Assembly: GCF_000150275.1 (NCBI RefSeq)
Contig: NW_002060946.1
Coordinates: forward strand, 6,987,855-7,051,854
DNA length: 64,000 nt
Origin: Trichoplax adhaerens
Lineage: Eukaryota; Placozoa; Uniplacotomia; Trichoplacea; Trichoplacidae
Reading direction: 5' to 3'
In this document: positions 13,501 to 26,477 of the stretch, piece after piece
Position numbering within the stretch: the first letter of the stretch is position 1
Layout: every line of letters begins with the position of its first letter
Notes under the pieces: generated by a model
What the model saw: only the letters and a program-made list of their open reading frames with translations
Told to the model about the DNA's origin: nothing
Database searches by the model: none
Translations under genes and position numbers: made by a program

Positions 13501-16500
13501 TTGCTCGTTTCAGATCTTGACTATCAATAAAGGTTTGGATATCTTGCAAGATATTGGTAGAGGAAATCACATCAGCTTTCGTTATTACCGATTTGAGTGA
13601 GAAATAGAGAGCTAAGTCGTCCATAATTTGAGTAGCTTCAGTAAAGGCGATCGGATGGTCTAGATTGTTCATCTATAAATCAATTTAACGACATTTCGTT
13701 ATTAGTATATTAACTTGAGATGGTTTACTTATTACCCTAATGTCAGTTACGTAATTCATTTTTCCTACCCGTTGCTGTATTTCTTGAATCGATTTTTGAA
13801 CCACGGGCTTTTTTGTAATTAAATTTGCGGAACTGGTTGGCGCTTTAACGGTCGAATTGGCTGAGTTATTCACTAAATCATTCAAGTTTACCGTAGCATA
13901 ATGACAGGGTAGAAGTTATAAATTTTCAATATACGTAAGTAATTGGATAATTTATTCATCTATTAGCATAAGAATATGGATGATACAAAAATAGATCTAG
14001 TTACATAGTATACGATAGCAATACGTAGTTTATCCTAAATTTGCCCAAGCGGTTTTGATTTTTTTAACACTATTTTGTAATGCATATAATATGTTGATTT
14101 GGTATCTTTCTCATTTAGGTTGGGATATGTATTCAATTTAATGCTGTAATCTGTAATGTCGTTCCAAGTGCAAGAATTTACTACTAGTATTTTTAGAAAG
14201 TGAATAATTAATTTTTCAAACAAGTATAAACTGGCCTATAGAAGAGATGGCACTATAGTCGCCATGAATTAATCTACAATATTTTGGTATTTTATTTTTA
14301 CATCGCAAGAGTAAAGATTATTGCTGAAAATGTATTCGTAGATACAAATAGCCACAGCGCTTTAACATAGCTTTTCGTAACTAATGTTGGAAGATGCAAC
14401 TGCATTGATGGTTTTAAAACTGTATGAAATAATGCCAATTTTTCAATCGAATCGCTGCACTTGATATAGACGTATGCAGCTAGAAGTATCTACAGGTTGC
14501 TAGGGTTTCATAACGTCCTAAGGGCTATTTCAGCCACAATTACACTCGGATATTATTAGCTAGATCGATTTCCATCTCTGTAATGATTATCCTTCTTAAT
14601 TGATAGCTTTAAAACTGTATAATATGTAGCCTGAAATATACCATAAGTTACTAGAGTTTCGTAATATCCTGTAATATGGATTATTTCACTCACATTTGCA
14701 TCTCTAGAAATTGTCAGCTAGATCAATTTCCATCTCTGTAGTTATATCCTTCTTACCTAAAACCTGTGTAGTAGGCTTGATGGTTGTATATTGATTTTTA
14801 GTTGGCGTTGCTACATTGCAGATTTTAAAAATTCCAAATGAGTATGAAATTGATCTCTTGTTGACTAATTCATTCTATTAATTCTTACGTTTTTCAGAAC
14901 TGGGCTTCGAGGGCGTTGCATAAAAATTAGTAGCTCGGCTGCTACGAGGCGATGGCCTAGAGATAACAATAAATTGCCTAGCAGTGGATCTCCGGAAATG
15001 GGTAGGTGTTATTGGCGTACGCGTTGTTGGTTTATTTGTAGGCTGGTTAGGAGGATATGATGTTGGTATTAATATTTTTGTTGTCGCAGCTGGAGTTCTG
15101 CTTGGTGTACGATCATGAGTAGGCCAATTTTGGGTTGCCAATGGCGCTTGTAATGGCGATTGCGTTGGAGCGCGTGAATTAGTTGTAGGACTATTTGTAT
15201 TAGCTCCTGCAGTAGCTAGAGTATTGATAAAGATAAATTAAGTTTAATTTAGAAGAAATTAATTTTGCTATTACCGATTGCAATCGATAAGGGTGGACTA
15301 CCTTGGGGACTTATACTTGTAGTCGATGAATTATGACTGCTCTCAGTATTGGCTTCCGACGGAGTAGTATTTGTTGTAGAAATCGATGAATTCCCATCGG
15401 TTTGTGTCGCCGTTTCAGTTCCCATCGAATTGGAAGAATCTGTAGGTGTTTTCGATGTAGACAAAGTCGTAGCTGAATTAGGAGAATCCGATATTGTTGG
15501 ATTTGTGGTATAGACATTATTTTTAGTTTGACTTTCTTCTATATTACTATCAGTTGATAGGCTTGAGCTAGCAGTGGATTGCGATGACGATTCTTGGACT
15601 GTTAAGCTCATAATGATGGAAGAATCCGTCGTAGCAGATTCAGGACTAGGATTTTTTGAATAAGTCATAGCTTGAATGGAAGAAGCATCAGTGTTGGTAG
15701 AGCTTTCAGTGGTGGATTCCATCGGTGCCTGACTCGATGCTGCTTTAGCAGAAGTAGTTATTGCAGATTGTGTATTACTTATGGAGGTAGTTGTTCGGCT
15801 AGTAGTAGATTCTGCATTGCCAATACTATTAGGGGTGGTCGGTTCCGATTGTTCTGGATTACTGCTTGAACTAGTCGTTGATGTTTCATTTGTGGATGTA
15901 GATGGCATAGCTGTTTCCGTAAAAGTAGCTACTGTATTAGATTGAGATGTACTCGATTCCATAGACGCTGCTTCTGTGTTAGTCAATATTGCAGAACCTT
16001 CTTCAGGAGTACTTGATGTTGAAGTATTTATAACAGTACTACTTGTCTCCACAGTAGTAGCTCGAGTAGTGGAAATTGGAGTATTCGATTTTGTAGTTAT
16101 TGACTCTGTATAAGTCAACGTTGCGGAATCTTCAGCAGGGTTTGATGTTAAGGCATTTGTAAATGCACTGCTTGCTTTTGTAGTAGTAGCTCCTGTAGCG
16201 CTTAAATTAAGATTACCAGTACTTGTTTCAGGTGCACTCGGTTCGCTAGTATTTGCTCCTGTTGTGCTTAATTGTGTATTGGTTAACTCTGTGAAACTTT
16301 CTCCATGGCTGGTTGCTGCTAATGTATTCGTTGCCATACCACTTGAATCGGTAGTAGAGCTTTCAGTTGTACTCCCTTCTGTGAAGCTTTCTTGATTGGT
16401 GCTTGATATAATGGTATTGCTTTCTGTACTACTTGATTCTGTCGTAGTTGTTTCTGTTGTGCTTCCTTCCGTTGCACTTTCTCCATCAGTAGCTGATGTT

Positions 16501-18409
16501 AAGGTATTGGTTACTGCACTACTTGATCCCGTAGAAATTGTTTCAGCTATACCATTAGCTGTAGTTGTTTTCGTTGTACTCTCTCCATCAGTAGCTGATG
16601 CTAATGTATTCATTGCCCCACTACTTGATTCCGTAGAAATTGTTTCGGCTATACCTTCCTTGGTAAAAGCTTCTTCATCAGTGCTAGATGATGAGGTACT
16701 CATTTCTGTATCGCTAGCTCCTGTTGTGGTTGCTTCCATCATCCCTTCTTCCATAGAATTTGCTCCATCAGTATTGGCTGTCGATATATTTATTTCTGTA
16801 GTTGTTTCCACCGCGTTTTCTTCCGTAGCACCTGCTTGAGTAGTCGGTGATTCAGTAATACTTTCTTGCGTTGTGGTTGTGTGAGCGGCATTTGCTTCTG
16901 AAGTGGGAATATCTGTGCCTGCTTGATTTTCAGTAGTATAAATGTCTATGGCAATGTTGATATTCGTGGTTGATTCTGGAGTTTCTTCAAATAAAGTTGG
17001 ATTAGGCGTCGAATCTGTAGTAAAATTTTCTGTAGCAACAGTAGCTTGCGAATTTTCTGTGGGTGGCAATGAAGTTGCTTCTGATGTAGAACTAGCCAAT
17101 TTCGATGTTGTAGTCTGGATAGTAGCTGTATTTGATTGGCTTTGAGCATGATTATTATTATTGCTGTTTGTACTATCTTTATTAACTTGTGAATTCATAA
17201 CCTTAGGATCAGTCGAGGCTAGCGTAGCTTGCTGTGTCTTTGTAACGAATTCTGTAGTAGAACTAACTGTTGTTTCGCCGGTTACTGTTTCTAAATTGGA
17301 AAATTAAGCATAATTTATGATGAAACGAATGAGAAAGATGTATTAAACGATAGAATAGCTTGCAGTAAAGATACGTAGTGTTAGCTAAGGTGCTATTTTA
17401 GCTACTTGATCTAAATCACTCATATGCCTCGTATATCGAATGGTGTATAGGATAGTGGTGTTGAAATTAGTTATAAGATGGGAATAATACACTGATTGCC
17501 AAACTTAAAACCAATTAAATATAATTTTATTACACGCATTTTAATTAAAGAAAGTATATAAGTGCAGGTTACATTACGATCAACGCAACAGATATAGTTG
17601 GTTAAATGGAGTTAAATTGAATATTTTGTTAGATCAGACAGCAGAATGGAATTTAGCTTCTTCTAAAATTCGTAGTGACGATTGAAAGTTTATGATATTT
17701 TTATGCCTACTTACTTGTTGTAGGCTGATTGCTACTAATGGTCGCTGTTTTATTGGTAACTTCTATCCCCAAATTGAAGAAATATTGTAGTTAGTAACAA
17801 ATGTACGATATTATGTTTACAGAGTAATAACAAGTAATACTAGGAAAATGGGAATGTTGCCATTCTTAGTTAGATTACGATCATATTTTATGGATTAGTA
17901 ATTCTTACCAAATTCACAAATGCGACGTAGCCTATTCGAACATCTTCTCATGTACCAGAATAATCTGCCTCGGTCGACAGTTACAGAAATGCAATCACGA
18001 TCATTCTGCTGATTGTGATTTTCGCTGCGTCTTCTCGATCTGTGCGAATCCTTTCTTTTATTCCGATAGTTTTTCTGATGAAGAACTTGATTCAATACGG
18101 CCAGAGTATCTTGTAACTTGGTGCTATCCGTTATCCATAAATAATCCCGTAAGTTATTGCTGTTGCCATAATCTTTGGCTCCTATCCAGTAGCTTTGGCC
18201 GGAACGGAAGTTGATAACGGCTTGCTCAACTTGCTTTGATCGTATTTTAGCTAATTCCACATTTTTACCTATCCTTTGACTTCCCTGATTCTGGCATTGA
18301 GATACTGCTTCGTTAAAGCTGAATTCTCGACTGGAAAATTGATAGCAGTAGTTGCCTACTGCAACTGCATTTTGAATTAGACAAGTTCCAGTATCTGTTC
18401 TATCACCTT
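7519..18409 (-). CDS. Adhesion GPCR A: CTLD - mucin stalk - GAIN - GPS - 7TM
   Basis: Minus-strand gene, 5' to 3'. CTLD 18409-17909; linker 17762-17715; mucin 17290-15275; Pro/Thr-rich 15215-14889; 14810-14757. Candidate exons 14183-14071 and 13860-13736 follow. GAIN: 13672-13472, 13222-13107, 12991-12918, 12818-12690, 12394-12310, 12102-11982. GPS: 11327-11275 and 11094-10965. TM1 10491-10388; TM2 10292-10193; TM3 10038-9888; TM4 9723-9657; TM5 9579-9513; TM5/loop 9365-9262; TM6 8839-8713; TM7 8569-8528. Tail 8403-8326 and 7615-7519. All listed joins except those around 14183-13736 have GT..AG and matching phases. It is a cell-surface receptor predicted to self-cleave at the GPS and signal through the exposed tethered peptide (family knowledge). 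The signal-peptide exon and stop codon were not found. Confidence 0.88.
8326..10491 (-). CDS. Seven-transmembrane exons and proximal tail of GPCR A
   Basis: Adhesion-family 7TM signatures occur in order. TM1 IGIGTSLSASLVTLLVFYI; TM2 NLIIALMLAQSELL; TM3 YLFLAAFCWMLAEGLHLY; TM4 GIPAVIVGVATAIRYD; TM5 CWLSTANGLIWAFVGP; TM6 LFPILGLTWIFGIFS; TM7 GCFIFIFHCLMNSE. The tail then begins VKMGYKRMKDK. Exon lengths 104/100/151/67/67/104/127/42 match B's 104/106/151/67/67/98/127/42. Tail exon 8403-8326 is followed by 7615-7519 (SRRFRNQIDPRPRL), which contains a NotI site. Confidence 0.95.
10965..11327 (-). CDS. GPS (autoproteolysis) exons of GPCR A
   Basis: Two exons (11327-11275, phase 0 to 2; 11094-10965, phase 2 to 0) read ISCSYW, then GYWSNEGCQV and CQCNHLTHFAIL. 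All four GPS cysteines, the two Trp and the HL|T cleavage tripeptide are present, so cleavage should occur and leave THFAILVRI as the tethered agonist (inference from the family mechanism). Confidence 0.93.
11982..13672 (-). CDS. GAIN domain exons of GPCR A
   Basis: Six exons (13672-13472, 13222-13107, 12991-12918, 12818-12690, 12394-12310, 12102-11982) have phases 0/0/2/1/1/2/0 across the joins. The early exons are helical (DVISSTNILQDIQTF, NVNILDQLMDAKYRKIW, VDLMASSLD), as in GAIN subdomain A. Later exons are beta-rich (VPSKVAINYGIFRSF; NSPIIICSAYPK..PFTFYVSHLH), as in subdomain B. The 85-nt exon has exactly the same length and phases as its counterpart in paralogue B (54415-54499). Confidence 0.75.
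14590..14630 (-). pseudogene. Decayed duplicate of the 54-nt stalk exon
   Basis: The DNA from 14500 to 14625 repeats 14655-14785 (shared TTTCATAAC/TTTCGTAAT and CAATTTCCATCTCTGTA.TGATTATCCTTCTT blocks), including the intron next to exon 14757-14810. In the duplicate the donor-like ACCTAAA is changed to AATTGAT and no open exon remains. A third trace with TTTTAAAACTGTAT is near 14410. Confidence 0.4.
14889..15215 (-). CDS. Pro/Thr/Arg-rich stalk exon of GPCR A
   Basis: A 327-nt exon with phase-1 ends (acceptor ACTCTAG, donor C|GTAAGA). It is rich in Pro, Thr, Ser and Arg (TPSRTPAATTK, PPNQPTNKPTTRTPITPT), a second stalk segment of different composition. The paralogue B has no counterpart. A further 54-nt phase-1 exon follows at 14757-14810 (TPTKNQYTTIKPTTQ). 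Confidence 0.8.
15275..17290 (-). CDS. Ser/Thr-rich mucin-like stalk exon of GPCR A
   Basis: One 2016-nt exon (672 codons), phase 1 at both ends. It is dominated by Ser, Thr, Ala, Glu and Asn in loosely repeated blocks such as TESSSGAxNTLASATDGES. It has no cysteines and almost no hydrophobic runs, as expected of a heavily O-glycosylated stalk that holds the lectin domain away from the membrane. Open frames on the other strand here (Val-rich) are shadows of this repeat composition. Confidence 0.9.
17909..18409 (-). CDS. C-type lectin-like domain exon of GPCR A
   Basis: A 501-nt exon, phase 1 at both ends, flanked by TTTCTAG and G|GTAAGA. It has the long-form CTLD pattern: paired N-terminal Cys (GTCL..NYCYQF), a helix with SQCQNQG, the WIG motif (SYWIGAKDYG), then DCISV and a closing Cys pair (RRCSN..RRICEFG). 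Between the WIG strand and DCI there is an unusual basic insert (about NKRKDSHRSRRRSENHNQQN). No EPN/QPD or WND calcium/sugar motif is visible, so classical Ca-dependent sugar binding is unlikely. Confidence 0.85.
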
Positions 18410-21400
18410 CTAGAAATAAAAGTAGAAAACTGTCAGGTTGATACCTAAAACATTGCTATGATATTCATTTGCTAGCATCAATCTACTTTAATTAATTGAG
18501 AAATACAGTTAAAAGTCTTCATTATATATCAGCCCTAGTTATTGTATATAATTTACTCCATGGACATAGATTATAATTAAATTTGAAGCCTTGTGCAGAC
18601 TATCTTTAGTATCATATTTATCCACAAGAGCAAGAATATTTATTTTACCATCCGCACTCAAAACATATATCAATTATCTATCATGTTAACTGTATCGATA
18701 ACTAATCGGTCACTTTATAAAATTACCGATCATTTCACAAACCACACATTACACGGTATTTTTGCATTATGTCCCAGAATATTATAAATTCACGGTATCA
18801 TTTACCTTACCGTTTTGTAAAATTGCGCAAATGCACATGGTAATTTTCAAGATGCTAATTTATTACAATAACCGCATGGATATTAATAGATTCAGAACGC
18901 ACCAAATTAATATTTAGCATAATAGGTGTTTTGCTAACTTTTTTATTAGCTATAATAGCATTAAAAATATAAGTTCAATTTGTCTGGCACTAAAACATCA
19001 ACGTAATACATACTTATATGATAAAATAATCGCACGAATCGATATGGAATTCGATAGTAGTGCTTGGTGATATGCATAAATTATTGTATTAATAAAATGT
19101 CATACGGAACTTCCTGATCAAAATTAATTTAAGTAATAAAATGTAGGTCTAAAAATAGAATAAAATTGCTATACCGCGCAAGTTGTAAATAGTCAAATAG
19201 CTAATGTGATTGTCAATAATAACGTAATCTCATAGAATGTAGCTTCAAGAAATGCCAAAATTTGCGTATGATAAAATAGCCTTTGAAGATACATTGACGG
19301 GTGTCCATTACCTACTTTATCTCAATCGTACACTCATTTAATTTAAAGTTACAATTAAATTTTTTTACTTATTCCAATATTGATTGAAATAAGTAACAGT
19401 TATAATCAGCCCTGGTTGGATTTTGTCTTTTACTGCTTTAAATGATGAGTCAGCTACAAGACCATCTTATGTCCACATAATGCAGTCCTAATTAAAACTA
19501 GCTGCAGCTTAGATGTACAACAGACTATGCATTTCGCTAACAAACCCACAAACTTAACGCTAGATTAAAAGTATTCAATAAGCGAGAGTTCAATATCCAA
19601 ACTATAGAGGATAATTTAAATAGTAGAGCTAAATCAAATCTAGAATAGTGTTTCATTTACAAATCGATCTTCGAATTTTATACTAAACTACCTACCGGCT
19701 ACGAAGTTTCCGTCCCAATTTAATTATTTTAACGAATCATTGGGTATGGATTTATCTAATTAATCTTATATATAATTAAACATTTTCTCCACTATTTTGT
19801 TCTAGATATTTAGCATTCTGCTAGCTGCCGTATTTTATATAAGAGAATGAAATTATATGATCATCCAATCTTGATAATATAAGACTTCTGTTCATAACAA
19901 GTGAATAAACAGATGTTTATCTCCGATAGAAGGTCCAATTAGTGATCATGAAAACATGAATAAGGAAGCAAAACAGAATTTCAATAGTTTTGTTTTTCTT
20001 CTGGGCAAAACAACAACAACTTTGAATAAAATGATACTGTTGTTGAATCCTTCGAATTCAGTATTATGAACACTATCAGCTTTTGAAGTTTTAACCAAAA
20101 ATCAGTCAACTATTCATCTTTTAGTAAAAAACTAGGATATTATTTCCTAGATCCTAAGGACCTGAAGAATTTTATAGAGATGGTCTTGCTTCAAAAGATG
20201 AACTTAGAATCCATTTGTTCCTCAATAAATGTAATAGATATTAACTTAAATATATGACTTTACGCATGTTATATCTTTCTAAAAATTGTTTCTATCATAC
20301 GTACATACTGATGCCGTAGTGCATGATATGTGCTCAGTGAATTGAAAAATTATCAATAAATTAGCAGACTGTATATTGTTTAGGCTATTTCCAGTTAATA
20401 AACAGCAATAATTGACTGTAATGTGTAGCCATTGCTAATAATTGATATATTACCGTGTCTATGGCCATTGGTGGATAGTATTATCGACCAGAGAAGAATG
20501 ATTATTCGCTAATTCACCAAATTGGTTATATATCCAGAGAAGATGCCAGATACGCGATAAGATGAAAGGTTAGGATCGTTCGTATGAAAAATAATGAAGA
20601 ATATTAGCTTCATTCGCTAACAAAGATGAAAATAGAACACAGATTACTATTTGCTATTGAAGGAAGTAGTTAATTATTCTAGTAATATCGCAAAGTTATA
20701 GATAATAGATTCAAATTCAGATCCGTATAAATAAATGTTACAAATAATCAAGATAATTAACTGCGACAGTTAATTACTAAATTTTTCATGGTAGACTGAC
20801 TTATTAAGGTACAATACTGTTCGTTTGAGTAAAATTAGTAAAAAGGGTTGTTGATGATCGTGATGATATTCTCTTAACGATAGATATATTATTATAGTAT
20901 AGCTATACCAATATTACTCGCATAGTTCTAATAACATCAACGAATATTAATGTTGTATTGAAATCAAATACAAAGGCTGATACCATGGCAGAATTGGAGA
21001 CCATATGCATGAAGGCAGTAACTTTTAACAAAAGAAAGTGACTAATCTTCTATCTGTTCCATCGCATCAACATCATATTAAAATCAATATTAAAGTTGTG
21101 AATAATGACTAATCTTATCTTCTAGTTCCTATCAAAACCATACGTTAGCGATCTTAAAATTCGAAATCGTAGTCCCAATGATATCATAATGGAAATACTT
21201 ATATATTCTTCAATACTGGAATTGGAAGTAATTTTAATGTAACACGATAAAAAGTAATCTTCCGTTTCGGTTTATTTCGGTATTGTGTTGAATTCAAATG
21301 TTTAAATTACAACCATAGCCATTAACCATATTGTCAGATCCGTAGAAGTTCTTTGCCAAATGGTTTAAACTAATCTTCTATTTTAGTTACAGTCATCGTT

Positions 21401-21749
21401 TTGGAGTAAAGTAGCTGAGCATGATATAATTTCTACTAGATGTTCGTATGCAAGGCAGTATTAATTTTTCTGAATTAGACGGAGTCTAGGCGGTCAGCCG
21501 CTTTAAGAATTCGCTATAGAGCATCAATTATAATCAATTGTATTTTGATACGAAATATTAAAGACCAATCTGTTTTTCATAAGAGATATAAAATTCCGAC
21601 TATGTTCATAAAATTAGCATATTTCTTTTCCGATACTTAAAAGGGTAAAATATCTTTAGTTACAGCTAAAAGATTAGATATATTCCGTTTTGTGACTTGA
21701 ATAGTTAACTTACTGAGCCTTTTTATAGTAACAGGCAGCAATGACTAGT

Positions 21750-24700
21750 TCCAGTAATTGCTAGCGTAGATATTGCGGCACTCATTCATCATATACCGAC
21801 CAGGGATTTTAAACGAGTTAGAGATCATGCTGTAAATATTCTGAATTTCTATTAAACCATTAGCAATTGCCGTTTCCGAATCATCTACCACCGATAAAGG
21901 GTTTTCACGGGAATAAATACGCATATGTCATAATACGATGAATAGCTTGTAATCGATATAAATCTAAAGACAGGCCGTGATGAATTTCGCATATAAATTC
22001 TATTATAAAATCTTTCCTATTTCTACCCTTTGGTGGGTTTATTTTATAGAAATTGTGCAGAATTGACTAATATTAACATAAGAATGTAAAATTAAACGAT
22101 TCTCGGTAAGATTGACGATATATATGTGATAAAGATCGCACACCTCATCATGAATGATCCTAACTTTAAGTTTTCTAAAAATTCGGCTGTTTCAATAATT
22201 TTTGTTAAACATTTCTATACTTTAAGCTTTAAGATTTTTATATTTGTACTACGAAGAAATCTGTAATACATATTAAATTGATGTACAGTCAGTTCACAAA
22301 TCCTGTTAAAGTAGATTAAACTAAGCTGGTCAATGATTATATCCAGCAGTAATAGCTCGTGGAATAAAAAAGATGTATAAAAAGATAGCGTACCTTATAA
22401 AATATGCGATTGTGTAATTGTAACCAGTTGAAATTTGGGGTTATAATATATAAGTAAATCAAATCATAGTCCGATTCTCATTTCATGAGGTCAAATAAAA
22501 ACGATATTGATTTGAAAAGCTTTAAACCGAAATGTGCCATACTAATAGTAAGTAATTTAAATCTACTGAAGGTATTTAAGTAAACAAGGAATAATAGTAT
22601 GGTTCGAAATCGCCTTAAATCTAGTGAAAATTTACTGCTGATATTAAAAATTTCTACACTGAAATCTGAAATTAAAATTCTAGTCATAATTTAAGTTATA
22701 CAAATAAGCTAAAATAGATTTTAGCAGGGTATTAGAAAGTTTTTCTTGCCTTAAAATCCACTACTTACTGATTGACTAGATGCATATTTGAAGCGGTATT
22801 AAATGAAATAGGATATGATATTAAAAGTAGTATATATCCTGTGAGCATTTTTTGTATATATACACGTATACTTTTATATTAATATTTTATACGTCAGTTT
22901 GTAAGAATTTTCCTAACAGAACTAGTTGGTAAACTTCGTATTTATTATAAAGGACTCATATTTTGCGTACATTCAGTTATGATTGCATTAATATTATTAT
23001 CGTATCAAAAGCAATTATATAATTCGTATCATTTTAAGCCAGTAAATAACTAAAAATATCTGAATTACGATCAAAATTTCAGATTAAGATATTTGCAAGA
23101 CACGCTTTAGTGATAAAATTTACCTGAAACTTCCTATCCTTTCTCTTAATCATATCTGCTTTCAGCAAGTTAAAGCGATTGAGAAATTATAAATACGAGA
23201 AAAACTTGAAGTTTACGCGGTAGTGTTATATCAATTCAGCTGACTAAGAAAAAATGTTCTTGATTGACTTATAATTGATTGGTAGACAGCTTGTAATTGT
23301 AATTCTTGATCGTAAAGTAACTTAAGCAACTAAATTTTCAAAAGATGGCAAAAACTATCCTCACGATGAACTGAATTATGAAAATGATGTGTTTCTAATT
23401 GCACAAATTCGGCATAATTTACAAGCCATTATCTACAAATTCATAAAATTCTATAGTTGATTAGTTTTTGTTACAATTTAATCATTAATTATTTTCCCTT
23501 TTCACGTCATATCTGTGTACTATTTATTAATTGTAAGGGGAAGTTGGGCATGTGTTTTAAGAAATAATACGGCTATTAAAAGTGAAGTTAGCATTGTTTT
23601 AATGGAGTTATGCTATGCAAAATTAACTGTCTAATGAATACTGGAATCCAAGTTAGTCGAAAATACAACTTTATTTAATCTATTATATCCTTAGCCACGA
23701 TAACAGATTCATGTATAGGTAATGCATCGTTACAGCCATTTCATACATATGCTTCGCAGCTGAAGTTCACTTATTATGCCACACTTGAAATTTCGTTTTT
23801 TTAACAACAATGTTTCCAATACAGAAAAATAATACTCAAAATTTAGATTCATACTATGGAAATTTCTGCCTCTATCTATTGATGACATTTTTATCTGGAT
23901 GTAAATAATAAAATCAATGCATTGATGGACTGGCGAATTAATGAGTTAGTTTAATTTAATTAGATTTTCCGAAGCAATTCCATAGAAATTGTTACTGGAA
24001 TCACCTCAGATAAAAACGTTATATTGTATTTAATCGCTGATTGCAATAATTAAAGTTTTTGCAAGACATGCAAATAAATATTGAATTTTATATCCGTCAC
24101 AGCGATATTCATTATGAAAGAATTATTTTAAATGCTTTAAAGTTTACGAAGGATGACTACGAATGGAATAATATCTAAAATTAAACTAACAATACATATC
24201 TTTCATTATGATTTCGGTTACAAGAATTTCACTAAAAATTCTGTGGCAAAGCAAGTTGATTAATTAAGTTAATTCTTTTAAATATTTTACTCAATATTTT
24301 TCAGATTAGAATATTAAGTATCATATTTTATTATATAAATATGCTAACATCATTTATCAATTGAGTTGCAGCGTAATTTTTGAAATCATGATGAAACAAA
24401 CTGCAATACTTTAGGCTCAATATGGTGCTAAAACGGAGGTAATGAAATATAGATAAATTTTTTTATGTACTCATTACCCTATTCAAGCATAAATGATCAA
24501 ATTATATAATACGTTTCACAATTATAAATTGTAGGTGTAAATGATCTAGCTGACGATCCGATTTACTAATACATTTATTTGATGTCACCACCATGCTTCA
24601 ATAATGAGCTACTACTTTTAGAATTGCTTTATTTATCATTAATCAATCTATATATATAGTATACCGGAATTCTTAATTAAAGAAAATCAATAGATTATTG

Positions 24701-25870
24701 ATTAGTATCAAATGTACTAATTTACGAGTATAAAATAAAATTAAAGTTTTTAAAAGTAAATATCGATAGTAGTATAGTATTAGAAAGATAGAAAGGACAG
24801 GCAACATTCGTTCTTATTTTCATTCATATCTGTAAATTTGGATCAAATATTATTAATAATGTTATTCTGATTGATAAATTGGTGATTATAGTTATTAACT
24901 GCCTTTGACTAGACATTATTGACATAAAGTGGCTATAAGCAGGAAGTCTAACATTTTAGGATTGGAAAGTATTTATGATTATAAAAAGTACCGATATAAT
25001 TAGGGGAGGCTCTCTCAAGGCTAGTGCCATTAATTAGACCTAGATTTAAACGTAAAATCATTATAAGTTTAATAGGTGCATGTACGAATTTAGTAGACCT
25101 TTGCTTAGGCAACCGCTATGGATCAATAACTGGGCTTACTAGAAAAATAGGATATAGCATACAATATCTTGAGATCTTGATATAATACTTTTACTGTTTT
25201 TAGAAAATGAATTCTATTTTGCTTAATTTTATCTTTAACTGTGATATTTAACATATCTTAAAGAGTTTTCAAGAACAAACTATTCTTATTAGAGAGTAAA
25301 CCCACATGTCAACAGAGAAGTTTTTCTTCACTCGATATCGTTCTTTCCCTTACATAATAGCAGGATAGCAATTCGGAAATTATTGTTATAGGCCAATAAT
25401 TACCGGTTTTTATTACATATTTAAGGCTTACACATTGCCGATTGTATTTGCTCATTGAGACTTTGTACATGCTCATCGAAAGACTGTATACCTACGGCAC
25501 GTACACTATCTAGATATGTGATACATGCTGTCAGAATTACTAATAACTGACGCAGCGAATATAGAATTTATCATAGCTAAATTTAACGGATACCGGAGCC
25601 TTAAAAGCTGCTATTGTGATTATAGTTATAAAGCTTTTAGACTATGCTTTGAAAATAAAAGAATCTTGGTAACCAATTACTTTGCGGGGGATATCAAATA
25701 GAGGTATTTAAAGTAATATCATGAAAGTAGAACGTAACTTTTTGTAAAAATTCTTCTGCCACCTTCCGTGAACAATCCTCAATTGAATGAATTAACAACA
25801 ATGGCTGGAAAGTGCGGACATAACTAGCGCCAAATGACCCCGACAGAGTAGCCTCACTATCGTTCTCAAG
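21750..25870 (-). other. Scattered weak exon candidates, unrecognised
   Basis: Several minus-strand stretches have protein-like composition next to plausible splice sites. Near 25860-25735 a peptide includes SGSFGASYVRTFQPLLL. Near 25510-25420 one includes SVRAVGIQSFDEHVQSL ending at a GTAAGC donor. Near 22080-21760 one includes EFICEIHHGLSLDLYRL, then after a one-base frame change or a 52-bp intron, DSETAIANGLIEIQNIY. No family was recognised and the phases do not form a complete chain. They could be a decayed gene or chance. Confidence 0.22.
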
Positions 25871-26477
25871 TGATCAATCAGGAAAATATACTTATTATGA
25901 TAAAGTTTTATTGTATGTAAATAATGCTAGACATAAAATACACACAAAATAGTATAAATCATACATAAATGATGATGGCTATTTTTTCTTTACTAGAAAG
26001 TTGATTAATTTTATCATCTACTGAAGCTACTTTTTGATGTTTGATTAATTAAAAATTATATTCAGGGATATTGAATATTTCGTAGCATACAAATGATAAT
26101 GATTTCTTGGTATGATTAGTATATTATCTAGAAAATTAAATTTTCTTTATCGATGATATTTTTGGCGATGTCATAAAACGTTGTTCCTATTGCCAAATAC
26201 TGTGCTGTGTATACGTAAGTGACATGGTTAATTTATGAACCCAGTGGCTAGTGTTATTATTTTAATGCATGGTTTAGGAAAGGTCTACAAATCTGTGTCG
26301 GATAAATTAATGAATTTTGCTATACTTTTATTATAGGCGCCGCTATAATAACTGCGGAAAACCTAATTATGAAATAGTTACTAGGATCAGTACTATTGTA
26401 CAGAAATATGCTGCTAGACTATACTTTATGTTAACTGCAATGAATCGAGTTCTATGTTTTAGAACTAGGTTTAAAAA

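Noticed and set aside
16396-16839. Val-rich plus-strand frames over 16.4-17.1 kb and 56.8-57.2 kb
   Set aside because: They are antisense shadows of the Ser/Thr-rich mucin exons of GPCRs A and B.
26235-26335. Short plus-strand frame beginning MNPVASVIILMHGLG, like the start of an acyl-protein thioesterase
   Set aside because: Only one short motif matches; no GDSGxxW continuation, serine motif or further exons were found nearby, and the donor is weak.
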